This document shows, piece after piece, positions 7,433 through 14,962 of a stretch of 64,000 nucleotides of DNA. Where the stretch lies: assembly GCA_942490945.1 (NCBI GenBank), contig CALNYZ010000018.1, forward strand, positions 1,240,001-1,304,000, read 5' to 3'. This stretch comes from CALNYZ01 sp942490945. GTDB taxonomy: Bacteria; Pseudomonadota; Gammaproteobacteria; UBA6429; Thiohalophilaceae. Position numbers and translations under genes: made by a program. Positions within the stretch are counted from its first letter, which is position 1. Each line of letters begins with the position of its first letter. The notes beneath the pieces are model-generated. The model saw only the letters and a list, made by a program, of their open reading frames with translations, was not told the origin of the DNA and did no database searches.

Positions 7433-8089
7433 ATGTTTAGAAACAAGTCATTCACACGAAAAATCGCGAACAAGGTAAAGAAAGCGTCTGAGTTCGCGCT
7501 GGACGGACTGCGGCAAAATCGTGTCGAGCAAGAGCCAGCATTTACTGATCGTTGGCTATCACTTATTGAGTATGAGTTAAACGGGAGTTCAGTCGGTGGA
7601 GTGGCTTGGAAGGCAAAGACTCTTACTGATAGGGGGCGAAATAGCCAAGAGAGTCGTTATGGCGCTGATTTCTTGGGAGTATTTGATCTATCTATATCCG
7701 GGTTTTCTGTTCAAAAGGGCTTTATGGGTCAAGCAAAGCTTGTTGAGCCAAATGACACGTTTCCAAATGCAGAGAGCACAAGATTGAAAACGCAATGCGA
7801 TAACATGTTAAACATATCACCATGTTCCTATATTTTTCTGTTCTCAAGAATGAGCGGTATTCAGGTGATTCCAGCAATAGCAGTGCTTTCTGCGCGGGAT
7901 TGCAACCCGCATGAGCTAACAGAAAAATCGATCACCAATTTCTTTGTAGATCACTTTGAATGCTTTATAGGTGATAGGCGGATTAGCACAGCAGCTATAC
8001 AAGACATTGATGTCTTGCGGCATGAATTTCGAGCAAGGACAATGCTCTACATTGGCGGAAAATCGCTATATGGGGAGGAACTCATCTAA
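7433..8089 (+). CDS. Unrecognised protein, possible PD-(D/E)XK nuclease, partner of the OLD gene
   Basis: I do not recognise this 218-residue protein as a named family. Residues 46-102 could fit a PD-(D/E)XK nuclease core: an acidic helix (IEYELNG), then GADFLGVF with D79, then FMGQAKLV with a Q100-A-K102 triad. The rest has mixed strands and helices, with no signal peptide or membrane segment. It ends 63 bases before the OLD-family gene on the same strand, and both lie between palindromic elements E1 and E2. Co-transcription is likely. The nuclease call rests on short motifs and is tentative. Confidence 0.55.
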   Translation: MFRNKSFTRKIANKVKKASEFALDGLRQNRVEQEPAFTDRWLSLIEYELNGSSVGGVAWKAKTLTDRGRNSQESRYGADFLGVFDLSISGFSVQKGFMGQAKLVEPNDTFPNAESTRLKTQCDNMLNISPCSYIFLFSRMSGIQVIPAIAVLSARDCNPHELTEKSITNFFVDHFECFIGDRRISTAAIQDIDVLRHEFRARTMLYIGGKSLYGEELI

Positions 8090-8152
8090 CGATATTTTCG
8101 TAATTATGTTTAATCATTATGTATTAAATAGAACAGTCCTAGAGGCTATTAG

Positions 8153-10114
8153 ATGATCATAGAACGTATAGAAGTAGAAAACTTCCGATCACTGAAAGAA
8201 GTGAATGTTGGTTGCGAAGAATTAACCGTCCTCTTGGGAAGAAACGGGGCAGGAAAATCTTCACTACTCTATGCCTTAGAAGCTTTCTACAATGTAGCGC
8301 ATCAATCAAGCGAGTATGACTATTTTGATAAAGATACTAATCTTGAAATAAAAATCAGGGTTACATTTGGTAAACTTAAACAAGATGAACTGGAAGAATT
8401 CAAATCACAGCTTACAGACAACAATTTAATCGTCACAAAAATTATTAATTCAGGGGGAGCAAGATACTATGGAGCTTCTAAACAAATCCCAAAATTTAGT
8501 GAGATTAGAAAGCTATCGGCGCGAGATAAAAACAAATCATTTAATGAACTAGTTGACACTGCTGAGTATGACGGCTTAGTTGAAAAGGTTAGGTCTGCCC
8601 CGGCTGCAGAAGAAGAAATGGTTAAGTATGAGGCAGCTCATCCGGAGTTGTTGGAAATATTTGAATCTGAGCAGCAATTCTTTGGCCCAAAGAATATTGG
8701 TGGTGGAAAATTAGACAAATACACAAAATTTGTACTTGTTCCAGCTGTGCGCGATGCTTCATCCGAAACAGATAAGAAGGGGGTCATTTTACAGCTGATT
8801 GATGTTCTAGTAATGCGAAGCGTTAACAAGAGACCTGATGTAAGAAAGCTTAACTCAGAATTCGAAAAACGCGTGCGGGAAGTGTATAACAACGATAATC
8901 TGAAAGAGCTTGGTCATCTTGCAGGCATGATTACAGAGCTGTTAACACAATATGCCCCTGGAGCAGAATTAGATTTGGCGTTCGGTGAGATCGTACCGCC
9001 AAAAATACCATTACCACCTGCTATAGCATCATTAGTGGAAGATAACTTCAAATGCCCGATCAGCTATACGGGACATGGTCTTCAGCGAGCATTAATATTT
9101 GCATTACTTCAGCAACTCTCGGTAACGGATTTGTCTCCCGAGAAAGATGTAGAAGAAAAAGAAGGTAGCGCTGATGAATCTGACGAGCCGGAAGCTTTAC
9201 GTGTTCCAGATCTAATACTCGCAATAGAGGAACCAGAGCTCTACTTGCATCCATCAAGAAGTCGATATCTTTCTCAAGTATTAGAAAATATCTCTAAAAC
9301 CCCGGCCGACAGAAATGAACCAAGCACGCAAATATTGCTTGCTACACATTCGCCGTATTTTATAAGCATGGATAAGTTTGATCGAGTGCGACTGGCCAGG
9401 AAAATACCGGCTGAAGGATATAAGCCTTTGCAATGTCAAATATCAGAGTATTCACGTCAAAAGGCTGCGGAAAAACTCGCTCAAATTACGGGAAGTAATC
9501 CAGCAGATTTCACTCCAGAAAGTTTTTCAGCAAGAGCTGCTCCGATTATGACTTCAATGGTGAATGAAGGATTTTTCGCAGATTTGGTTGTAGTAGTTGA
9601 AGGCGTCTCGGATGCGGCAATTTTATGGGCGATGCAGGAAATCCTAGACAAACAGTGGGATGGGCATGGAATCGCGGTGGTTCCTGCTGGCGGGAAAAAC
9701 AATATTGATAGGCCTGTGGTTGTTTTCAGTGGATTAGGAATACCCGTTTATTTCGTTTTTGATGGAGATATTCGGCATGCTGGAAAAGGCAAGGAGAAAG
9801 ATGCCATTAGAACTAACAGACTGCTATTGGCGCTTGCCAGTACTAAGATTGAAAACTTTCCGGAAACACAAGCGCAAATGAATTTCGCAGTATTTTCCGA
9901 TGAGTTAGAGACTGAGATAAAAAAGGTGGATGAGGAAATATTTAATGCGATTAGGGATCAGGTGGCAAATGAGATCGGCCATGACAGGCCATCTACATTA
10001 CTGAAAAATCCACACGCAGCTGCTTTATTCATTAAGAGATTTTATGGTGAAGGTCATAGAGTTCCTATTCTAGAAGATATAGTGGAAAAAATAACAAACT
10101 TACGTTCTATTTAG
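8153..10114 (+). CDS. OLD-family ATP-dependent nuclease (AAA ATPase plus TOPRIM)
   Basis: The 653-residue protein begins with an SMC/ABC-like ATPase: IEVENFRSLKEV, then Walker A GRNGAGKS at 29-36. An insert with coiled segments follows, then Walker B LILAIEEPELYLHP near 354-367 and the H-loop ATHSPYF. The C-terminal TOPRIM domain has VVVEGVSDAAIL near 479 and VYFVFDGD near 529, supplying the metal-binding acidic residues. Related proteins include phage P2 Old and GajA of the Gabija system, which cut DNA during phage infection. No UvrD-type GajB gene follows, so this is not a standard Gabija locus. The likely partner is the 7433 gene upstream. Confidence 0.88.
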   Translation: MIIERIEVENFRSLKEVNVGCEELTVLLGRNGAGKSSLLYALEAFYNVAHQSSEYDYFDKDTNLEIKIRVTFGKLKQDELEEFKSQLTDNNLIVTKIINSGGARYYGASKQIPKFSEIRKLSARDKNKSFNELVDTAEYDGLVEKVRSAPAAEEEMVKYEAAHPELLEIFESEQQFFGPKNIGGGKLDKYTKFVLVPAVRDASSETDKKGVILQLIDVLVMRSVNKRPDVRKLNSEFEKRVREVYNNDNLKELGHLAGMITELLTQYAPGAELDLAFGEIVPPKIPLPPAIASLVEDNFKCPISYTGHGLQRALIFALLQQLSVTDLSPEKDVEEKEGSADESDEPEALRVPDLILAIEEPELYLHPSRSRYLSQVLENISKTPADRNEPSTQILLATHSPYFISMDKFDRVRLARKIPAEGYKPLQCQISEYSRQKAAEKLAQITGSNPADFTPESFSARAAPIMTSMVNEGFFADLVVVVEGVSDAAILWAMQEILDKQWDGHGIAVVPAGGKNNIDRPVVVFSGLGIPVYFVFDGDIRHAGKGKEKDAIRTNRLLLALASTKIENFPETQAQMNFAVFSDELETEIKKVDEEIFNAIRDQVANEIGHDRPSTLLKNPHAAALFIKRFYGEGHRVPILEDIVEKITNLRSI

Positions 10115-10180
10115 GTAACGTCTTATGTGTTTGGCACGAAGAGTTATACTGGAAAATCCGGCCAGAGATCGATTATTTTA

Positions 10181-10249
10181 GATATTTTTGGTCAGAGTTA
10201 AAAACAGATGATTGATTAATTCAAGTTTTCACTCTGCCCCCAATTATTT
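10181..10249. repeat. GGGGTCAGAGT-type palindromic element, copy E2
   Basis: The left arm TTGGTCAGAGTTAAAAA (near 10189-10205) faces the right arm GTTTTCACTCTGCCCCC (10225-10241). Between them lies the same GATTAATTCAAG spacer as in E1. It separates the OLD gene from the DUF2130 gene, and its hairpin may end transcription between them. Confidence 0.65.
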
Positions 10250-10270
10250 GATTGCGAAAGGGAAATAGTC

Positions 10271-11296
10271 ATGCATGAAATCATTTGTCCGCACTGCAAG
10301 AAAGCATTCAAAATTGACGAGGCCGGGTACGCGGACATTCTTAAACAGGTTCGTGATAGCGATTTTGAGCAGCAGTTACACGACCGGCTCGAATTGGCCG
10401 AGAAGGATAAGCAGAATGCCGTTGAGCTCGCTACAACTAAAATCACTAGCGAGTTTGAAAAGGCATCCGCAGCCAAGGACTCTGAGATAAAGGAACTGAT
10501 GGCTAAACTCGATGCCGGTGAGGTCGCACAAAAGCTCGCTGTGACTGAAGCACTAAACGCCTTAGAAAAGGAGCGTGATGAACTCGCAAACGAACTCAAA
10601 AAGGCAATGCATGACAAGCAGACAGACACCCAACTTGCAGAAGCGAGACTTACGAACGAATTGCAAAAAACAGTTTCAACTAAGGATGCGGAGATTCAAA
10701 CCTTGAAGACGCGGATAGAATCTATCGAGATTTCACAGAAGATTGCTGTTACTGATGCGGTCAATGCAATCGAGAGGGAGCGAGATGAATTGAAAAGTGG
10801 TCTTGCGCAAACGCAACTTGAGAAACAGCTTGCCGAGAAATCACTCAAGGACAAGTACGAGACGCAAATAAAGGATCGTGATGACATGATCGAACGCCTC
10901 AAAGATATGAAGGCGCGCCTATCGACTAAGATGGTTGGTGAAACCCTTGAACAGCACTGTGAAACCGAGTTTAACCGCATTCGAGCGACAGCTTTTCCGA
11001 AGGCATATTTTGAGAAAGACAACGATGCTCGAGCTGGCAGCAAAGGAGACTATATTTTTCGTGACTCAAATGATGCCGGTATTGAGGTTGTCTCTATTAT
11101 GTTCGAAATGAAAAACGAAAGCGATGAAACAGCTACCAAGAAGAAAAACGAAGACTTTTTTAAAGAACTCGACAAGGACCGTAATGAAAAGAGTTGTGAA
11201 TATGCCATCCTCGTTTCACTTCTCGAGCCCGATAGCGATCTCTATAACTCCGGTATCGTTGATGTATCTCATGATATTTGGGGTCAGAGTACATGA
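10271..11296 (+). CDS. DUF2130 protein, 3' end replaced by a repeat element
   Basis: The 341-residue protein has an N-terminal zinc-ribbon start (C6-P-H-C9), a long coiled coil (about 25-220) and the conserved DUF2130 C-terminal region (CETEFNRIRATAFPKAYFEK, then GSKGDYIF and FEMKNE, a PD-(D/E)XK-like D...E-x-K pattern). Full-length members continue for roughly 80-100 residues after GIVDVSH. Here the frame runs straight into DIWGQST and a stop codon, residues encoded by palindromic element E3. The protein is therefore truncated and may be inactive, although the nuclease-like core is intact. It has a good ribosome site (AAGGGAAA). Confidence 0.85.
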   Translation: MHEIICPHCKKAFKIDEAGYADILKQVRDSDFEQQLHDRLELAEKDKQNAVELATTKITSEFEKASAAKDSEIKELMAKLDAGEVAQKLAVTEALNALEKERDELANELKKAMHDKQTDTQLAEARLTNELQKTVSTKDAEIQTLKTRIESIEISQKIAVTDAVNAIERERDELKSGLAQTQLEKQLAEKSLKDKYETQIKDRDDMIERLKDMKARLSTKMVGETLEQHCETEFNRIRATAFPKAYFEKDNDARAGSKGDYIFRDSNDAGIEVVSIMFEMKNESDETATKKKNEDFFKELDKDRNEKSCEYAILVSLLEPDSDLYNSGIVDVSHDIWGQST

Positions 11297-11359
11297 TATT
11301 TGGGGTCAGAGTAAAAATAGACGAGTGATTAAGTTAAGTTTTTACTCTGACCCCAGTTA
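11273..11359. repeat. GGGGTCAGAGT palindromic element, copy E3 (best preserved)
   Basis: The arms GGGGTCAGAGTAAAAA (11302-11317) and TTTTTACTCTGACCCC (11339-11354) are a perfect 16-bp inverted repeat around a 21-base loop. An extra left half-unit, GATATTTGGGGTCAGAGTA, lies directly upstream at 11273-11291. Such sequences resemble REP/MITE elements mobilised by single-strand (Y1) transposases, but no transposase gene is present here. The element truncates DUF2130 and ends about 10 bases from the 3' end of the convergent flavoenzyme gene, where the hairpin could serve as a terminator. Confidence 0.8.
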
Positions 11360-11366
11360 TTGAGTT

Positions 11367-12752
11367 TTAAGCGGGTTGAATATTTTGGTTAAAACGAAAC
11401 AGATTATCTGGATCGTATTTTTTCTTGATGGCGCGAAGTCGGCTGTAGTTTTCTCCAAATGTATCTTCGAGCAGTTTGGCACCTTCTTCACCCTGGCCAG
11501 GGAAGTTCAGGTACATACGACCATCCTGCGAATAATCCTTCATACGAGCCCAGAAATTGCGTGTCCAGTTGATATTCTTTTCGTCATCGCTCGGCTCACG
11601 CCAAACCGAATCCATGGAAAACATATAAGGCATTGAGCGGTCGCCAAATGCAGTTGCGTCGGCTGCGACATCGGCGGTAGCGCCACCGAAGTTCCAGATT
11701 GATGACAGGGTGTTGGGCGACGGTGTTTTTTGGAAATTGTTCAAGATGGTATCGAGGGCTTCGTCACTTAAACCATTAAGGTAATGGCTTTTCCAGTAAC
11801 AGCGATACTCTCCGGCAGGCATTAGTGTGTCGAATAACTGTTGCACATCGCAGTAATCCATTTGACCAGAAAAATCGGCTGCCATCTCGCCTAGCTCGCG
11901 CAGTGGCTGGAGTATTTTTTCGCCTTCATCGGCATCACCAGCGTAGACAGCAGCCATGGTATAAACTTTTTTGCCCCAGTATTCTTTTGGAAAATCCGGT
12001 CCTTCGGCGACGGTAGAAAATTCTACCAGCGAACCAACTTCGTGATTTTTACTGGACATGAAATTACGCCAGAACTTTATCGGTTCTGGCCCGGCTTCAA
12101 TCGGATAAATCGGTGCGCAAAACATTACTTTAGGACCGAGTTCGTGGAGTTTAAATTCGAATCCCGTGACTACGCCAAAGTTACCACCACCACCGCGTAT
12201 GGCCCAGAATAAATCGGCGTTTTCAGATTTGCTAGCATTGACAATATTACCGTCGGCCGTGACCACCTGTGCTGAAACCATATTATCGATACAAAGCCCG
12301 TACCGGCTTCTTAACCAACCAATGCCACCTGATAGAGTGAGGCCGCCGACACCTGTATCAGAAATTAAGCCACCGGGTGTTGCCAGTCCATATTTTTGCG
12401 TCTCGCTATCGACATCACGCCAGGTGGCACCGCCATCAACCCAGGCTAATTTGGATGGCGCATTGACTTGTACATGACGCATTAACGACAGATCAATCAT
12501 CACACCATCATCGCAAACGGCGTGACCCGCAACGTTGTGCCCACCGCCACGGACTGAAATCGGTAGGCCGGACTGACGGGCATAATTGACCGCTTCGGCA
12601 ACGTCACTGCTTGATTTGCATTGAACAATGACCGCAGGTTTTTTGTCGATCATGGCATTCCAGACCATTCGCGCTCGAGCGTACTCGTCGTCGCTCGGGC
12701 TTAGTACCTTGCCCATAATCGCTGTTTTCAATTCTGCTAATTTAGTGCTCAT
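11367..12752 (-). CDS. FAD-linked oxidase, berberine-bridge type
   Basis: The 461-residue flavoprotein has a PP-loop/VAO-type FAD domain with the covalent-FAD His in SVRGGGHNVAGHA (H72). The FAD-binding block TGVGGLTLSGGIGWL follows, and the C-terminal BBE segment is KKYDPDNLFRFNQNI. The second (Cys) FAD anchor of bicovalent members is not seen at the usual place, so attachment is probably through His only. Substrates in this family range from sugars to alkaloid-like compounds and cannot be told here. It is transcribed away from the GlxA-type regulator gene across a 168-base gap, which suggests control by it. Confidence 0.88.
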   Translation of the reverse strand: MSTKLAELKTAIMGKVLSPSDDEYARARMVWNAMIDKKPAVIVQCKSSSDVAEAVNYARQSGLPISVRGGGHNVAGHAVCDDGVMIDLSLMRHVQVNAPSKLAWVDGGATWRDVDSETQKYGLATPGGLISDTGVGGLTLSGGIGWLRSRYGLCIDNMVSAQVVTADGNIVNASKSENADLFWAIRGGGGNFGVVTGFEFKLHELGPKVMFCAPIYPIEAGPEPIKFWRNFMSSKNHEVGSLVEFSTVAEGPDFPKEYWGKKVYTMAAVYAGDADEGEKILQPLRELGEMAADFSGQMDYCDVQQLFDTLMPAGEYRCYWKSHYLNGLSDEALDTILNNFQKTPSPNTLSSIWNFGGATADVAADATAFGDRSMPYMFSMDSVWREPSDDEKNINWTRNFWARMKDYSQDGRMYLNFPGQGEEGAKLLEDTFGENYSRLRAIKKKYDPDNLFRFNQNIQPA

Positions 12753-12920
12753 AATTACTTTCCCTAAGGTTTATTGATTCATCGTGTAGAAAGTCTATGG
12801 TAAGGTTCTACCTACCCACAATTGGCAAAAACTACAAAATAGAGGCAAATCGGCGCTAATGAAGGGCATATTTGACATTACAGGGTTTAATTGGTCAGAA
12901 GTCTTACACAAGAAAACATT

Positions 12921-13946
12921 ATGAATGAAGAAACCAAACCAAAAATCTGTTTACTGACATCACCAGAAACCTCGCCCGGTGTTTTATACGGCCTCTATGA
13001 TGTGTTGAGTACGGTTGGTGCTGCCTATCCGGATATGGTTTCCGGCGTGCCTGGTGATGAATTGCTCGATGTTAAGATTGTCGCCAGAACAGACGGGGCG
13101 TTTCGCTGTATTGGAAACGTCGTGATTGAACCCCATGCCGATATTGCTAATATTGACGAGGCTGATGCAGTTGTCGTCTGTGATATGTATACACCGATCG
13201 ATACACCGCCGAAAGGTACCTATGATCTGGAAGTCACCTGGTTGAAGCGCATGTATGCTAGAAATGCGCTGCTCGCCTCAGTGTGTTCTGGATCAGCGGT
13301 ACTTGCAGAAACCGGGCTGCTTAATGGCTATGAAATCTCAGGGCATTGGGCTTATCGGCATATGTTCGCAGAGCACTATCCCAATGTGACCTGGCGCGAA
13401 GACGCTATAATCAATTTCTCTGCTGAGCACAAGCGGCTGATCACTACCGGCGGTGTCACTGCATGGCAGGATCTGGCCGTTTATCTGATCAATCGTTTCT
13501 GTGGATTACAGCAAGCTATTTACACCGCGAAGGTTCATCTGCTGTCGACACATACGGATGGGCAATTGCCCTTCGCCGTGATGACTCAGCGCTACCAAAC
13601 CAGTGATGCCATTATTAGCGATTGCCAAAAATGGATTGTGAAAAATCTCAGCAGCCCAAACCCGGTATCACAGATGACCGAGCGTTCTGGCCTGAAGCCA
13701 CGAACCTTTGCGCGTCGATTTCTCGAATCAACCAACTACCAACCCATTGAATACGTGCAAAACCTGAGGATAGAGGCGGCAAAAAAAGCGCTCGAAACCG
13801 AAACTACGAGCATTGTTGAAATCAGCATTATGGTTGGCTATGAAGATCCAGCTTCGTTTCGACGCCTGTTTAAACGTAAGGTGGGCATCACGCCAGCGCT
13901 TTATCGGAAAAAGTTCTCTCGCTTATCGGGACAACTCGATCGCTAG
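12921..13946 (+). CDS. GlxA-family transcriptional regulator (DJ-1/PfpI plus AraC)
   Basis: This protein of about 341 residues has an N-terminal DJ-1/PfpI-like domain with the nucleophile-elbow-like ASVCSGSAVLAETGLL. The C-terminal AraC/XylS domain has two helix-turn-helix units, the second being VGYEDPASFRRLFKRKVGITP. The start at ATG 12921 gives a normal N-terminus; a TTG 30 bases upstream also keeps the frame. Family members sense small metabolites. The divergent flavoenzyme gene is the most likely target. Confidence 0.9.
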   Translation: MNEETKPKICLLTSPETSPGVLYGLYDVLSTVGAAYPDMVSGVPGDELLDVKIVARTDGAFRCIGNVVIEPHADIANIDEADAVVVCDMYTPIDTPPKGTYDLEVTWLKRMYARNALLASVCSGSAVLAETGLLNGYEISGHWAYRHMFAEHYPNVTWREDAIINFSAEHKRLITTGGVTAWQDLAVYLINRFCGLQQAIYTAKVHLLSTHTDGQLPFAVMTQRYQTSDAIISDCQKWIVKNLSSPNPVSQMTERSGLKPRTFARRFLESTNYQPIEYVQNLRIEAAKKALETETTSIVEISIMVGYEDPASFRRLFKRKVGITPALYRKKFSRLSGQLDR

Positions 13947-14276
13947 TTTAAAATTAACTTTTTACCGACTACATAAGACTGATAATTCAGGTCGGATTAT
14001 TTTGAATAGTGTTATGGCTTCAGTCGAATGACCGCTGCTGACAAAATTTTTCCTTTATGAATATATTATCTCTACGACCGCTTCCGCTGAAAAGCGGAAG
14101 TGCAATGGAAATATTTATATGCCTGTTTTTGGCCGATTTGAGTCATTTAAAAAATCATGTTATATAACGATTCTTCGTAATCCTGGAGGAACTACCAATC
14201 TGACCCATTTGTTTTTGCGTTTTTGTCAAAGGTTGTATCTTCATCAATATTAATTATTATTTCTTGGAGAAAGATT
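13947..14276. other. Intergenic region with one strong hairpin, no gene seen
   Basis: No convincing coding region lies in this 330-base stretch. A perfect 8-bp stem with a GAAA loop, CTTCCGCT-GAAA-AGCGGAAG, lies at 14081-14100. It has no T tract, so it is not a clear terminator, and it may be a small dispersed palindrome. The ribosome site of the next gene, TTGGAGAAAG, is at its right end. Confidence 0.6.
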
Positions 14277-14648
14277 ATGAAACTCGGATGTTTTTCAATA
14301 AGTTTAAATGTGAAAGATTTAAAACAGTCGAAAGCGTTTTACGAAAAAATAGGTTTTGAAGTGTTCGCGGGTGAGGAAGCGCATAATTTCCTGATAATGA
14401 AGAATGGCGATACGAACATTGGACTATTTCAGGGTATGTTTGATAAAAACATATTAACGTTCAATCCGGGCTGGGATCAGCATGCAGGCAATGTTGAATC
14501 ATTTGTTGATGTGCGTGAACTACGTGAACAGTTTAAATCAAAGGGTATTGAAATAGTGCAGGATGCTGTTGAGGGTGAAGCAGGGCCTGCCAGCTTTACG
14601 ATCATCGACCCTGACGGTAATCCAATTTTAATTGATCAACATGTATAG
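14277..14648 (+). CDS. VOC-family (glyoxalase/bleomycin-resistance fold) protein
   Basis: This protein of about 123 residues is a single VOC module: SISLNVKDLKQSKAFYEKIG at the start and FTIIDPDGNPILIDQ at the end, with His and Glu residues that could bind metal. Possible roles are a lactoylglutathione-lyase-like enzyme or a small-molecule binding protein, and the substrate is unknown. GGAGAAAG lies 7 bases before the ATG at 14277; the frame is open further upstream but without a ribosome site. Confidence 0.85.
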   Translation: MKLGCFSISLNVKDLKQSKAFYEKIGFEVFAGEEAHNFLIMKNGDTNIGLFQGMFDKNILTFNPGWDQHAGNVESFVDVRELREQFKSKGIEIVQDAVEGEAGPASFTIIDPDGNPILIDQHV

Positions 14649-14706
14649 ATAAACATCAACTTGGTGTCAGAGCCAAACGACGGCTGCTGACCCAAGCATC
14701 TTCCAG

Positions 14707-14871
14707 CATCTTGGCATTCCATATATATATGGATGCTAATGTAATACACACATGGATTCTCTTACACAAATTGCATTAGGTGCGGCGGTGGGTGAAGCGG
14801 TCGCGGGGCGTCAGTTTGGACGTCGTGCACTGTTGTGGGGGACGATTGGATATTCAATTAAATGCGTCTGA
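14707..14871 (+). pseudogene. Partial copy of the 5' end of the downstream membrane-hydrolase gene
   Basis: This segment repeats 16858-17001: about 45 bases of leader (CTTGGCATTCCATATATAT and so on) and the first 33 codons of the gene at 16900. The reading frame (14752-14871) runs MDSLTQIALGAAVGEAV, diverges after GRRALLWGTIG, and stops after 39 residues. The first 66 coding bases are identical to the intact gene. In the next 30 bases most differences are synonymous. The SulP gene lies between this fragment and the intact gene. Confidence 0.85.
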
Positions 14872-14962
14872 TCCCTTTAATTGGTAGTCTAACCGAGGTT
14901 TATCTTTTATTATGACTGAGCATGCTTGCAACCAATCAAACCATTTATTGAAGATCTGATCG

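Noticed and set aside
8153..11296. Gabija defence system
   Set aside because: The OLD-type protein resembles GajA, but the next gene is a DUF2130 protein, not a UvrD-like GajB helicase, and it is separated by a palindromic element.
14081..14100. Hairpin CTTCCGCT-GAAA-AGCGGAAG as terminator of the GlxA-type gene
   Set aside because: The stem is perfect, but it has no T tract and lies 135 bases after the stop codon, so it is reported only as a hairpin.
14180..14215. A fourth GGGGTCAGAGT-type element near CCAATCTGACCCATTTG
   Set aside because: Only about 8 bases match and no second arm is present.
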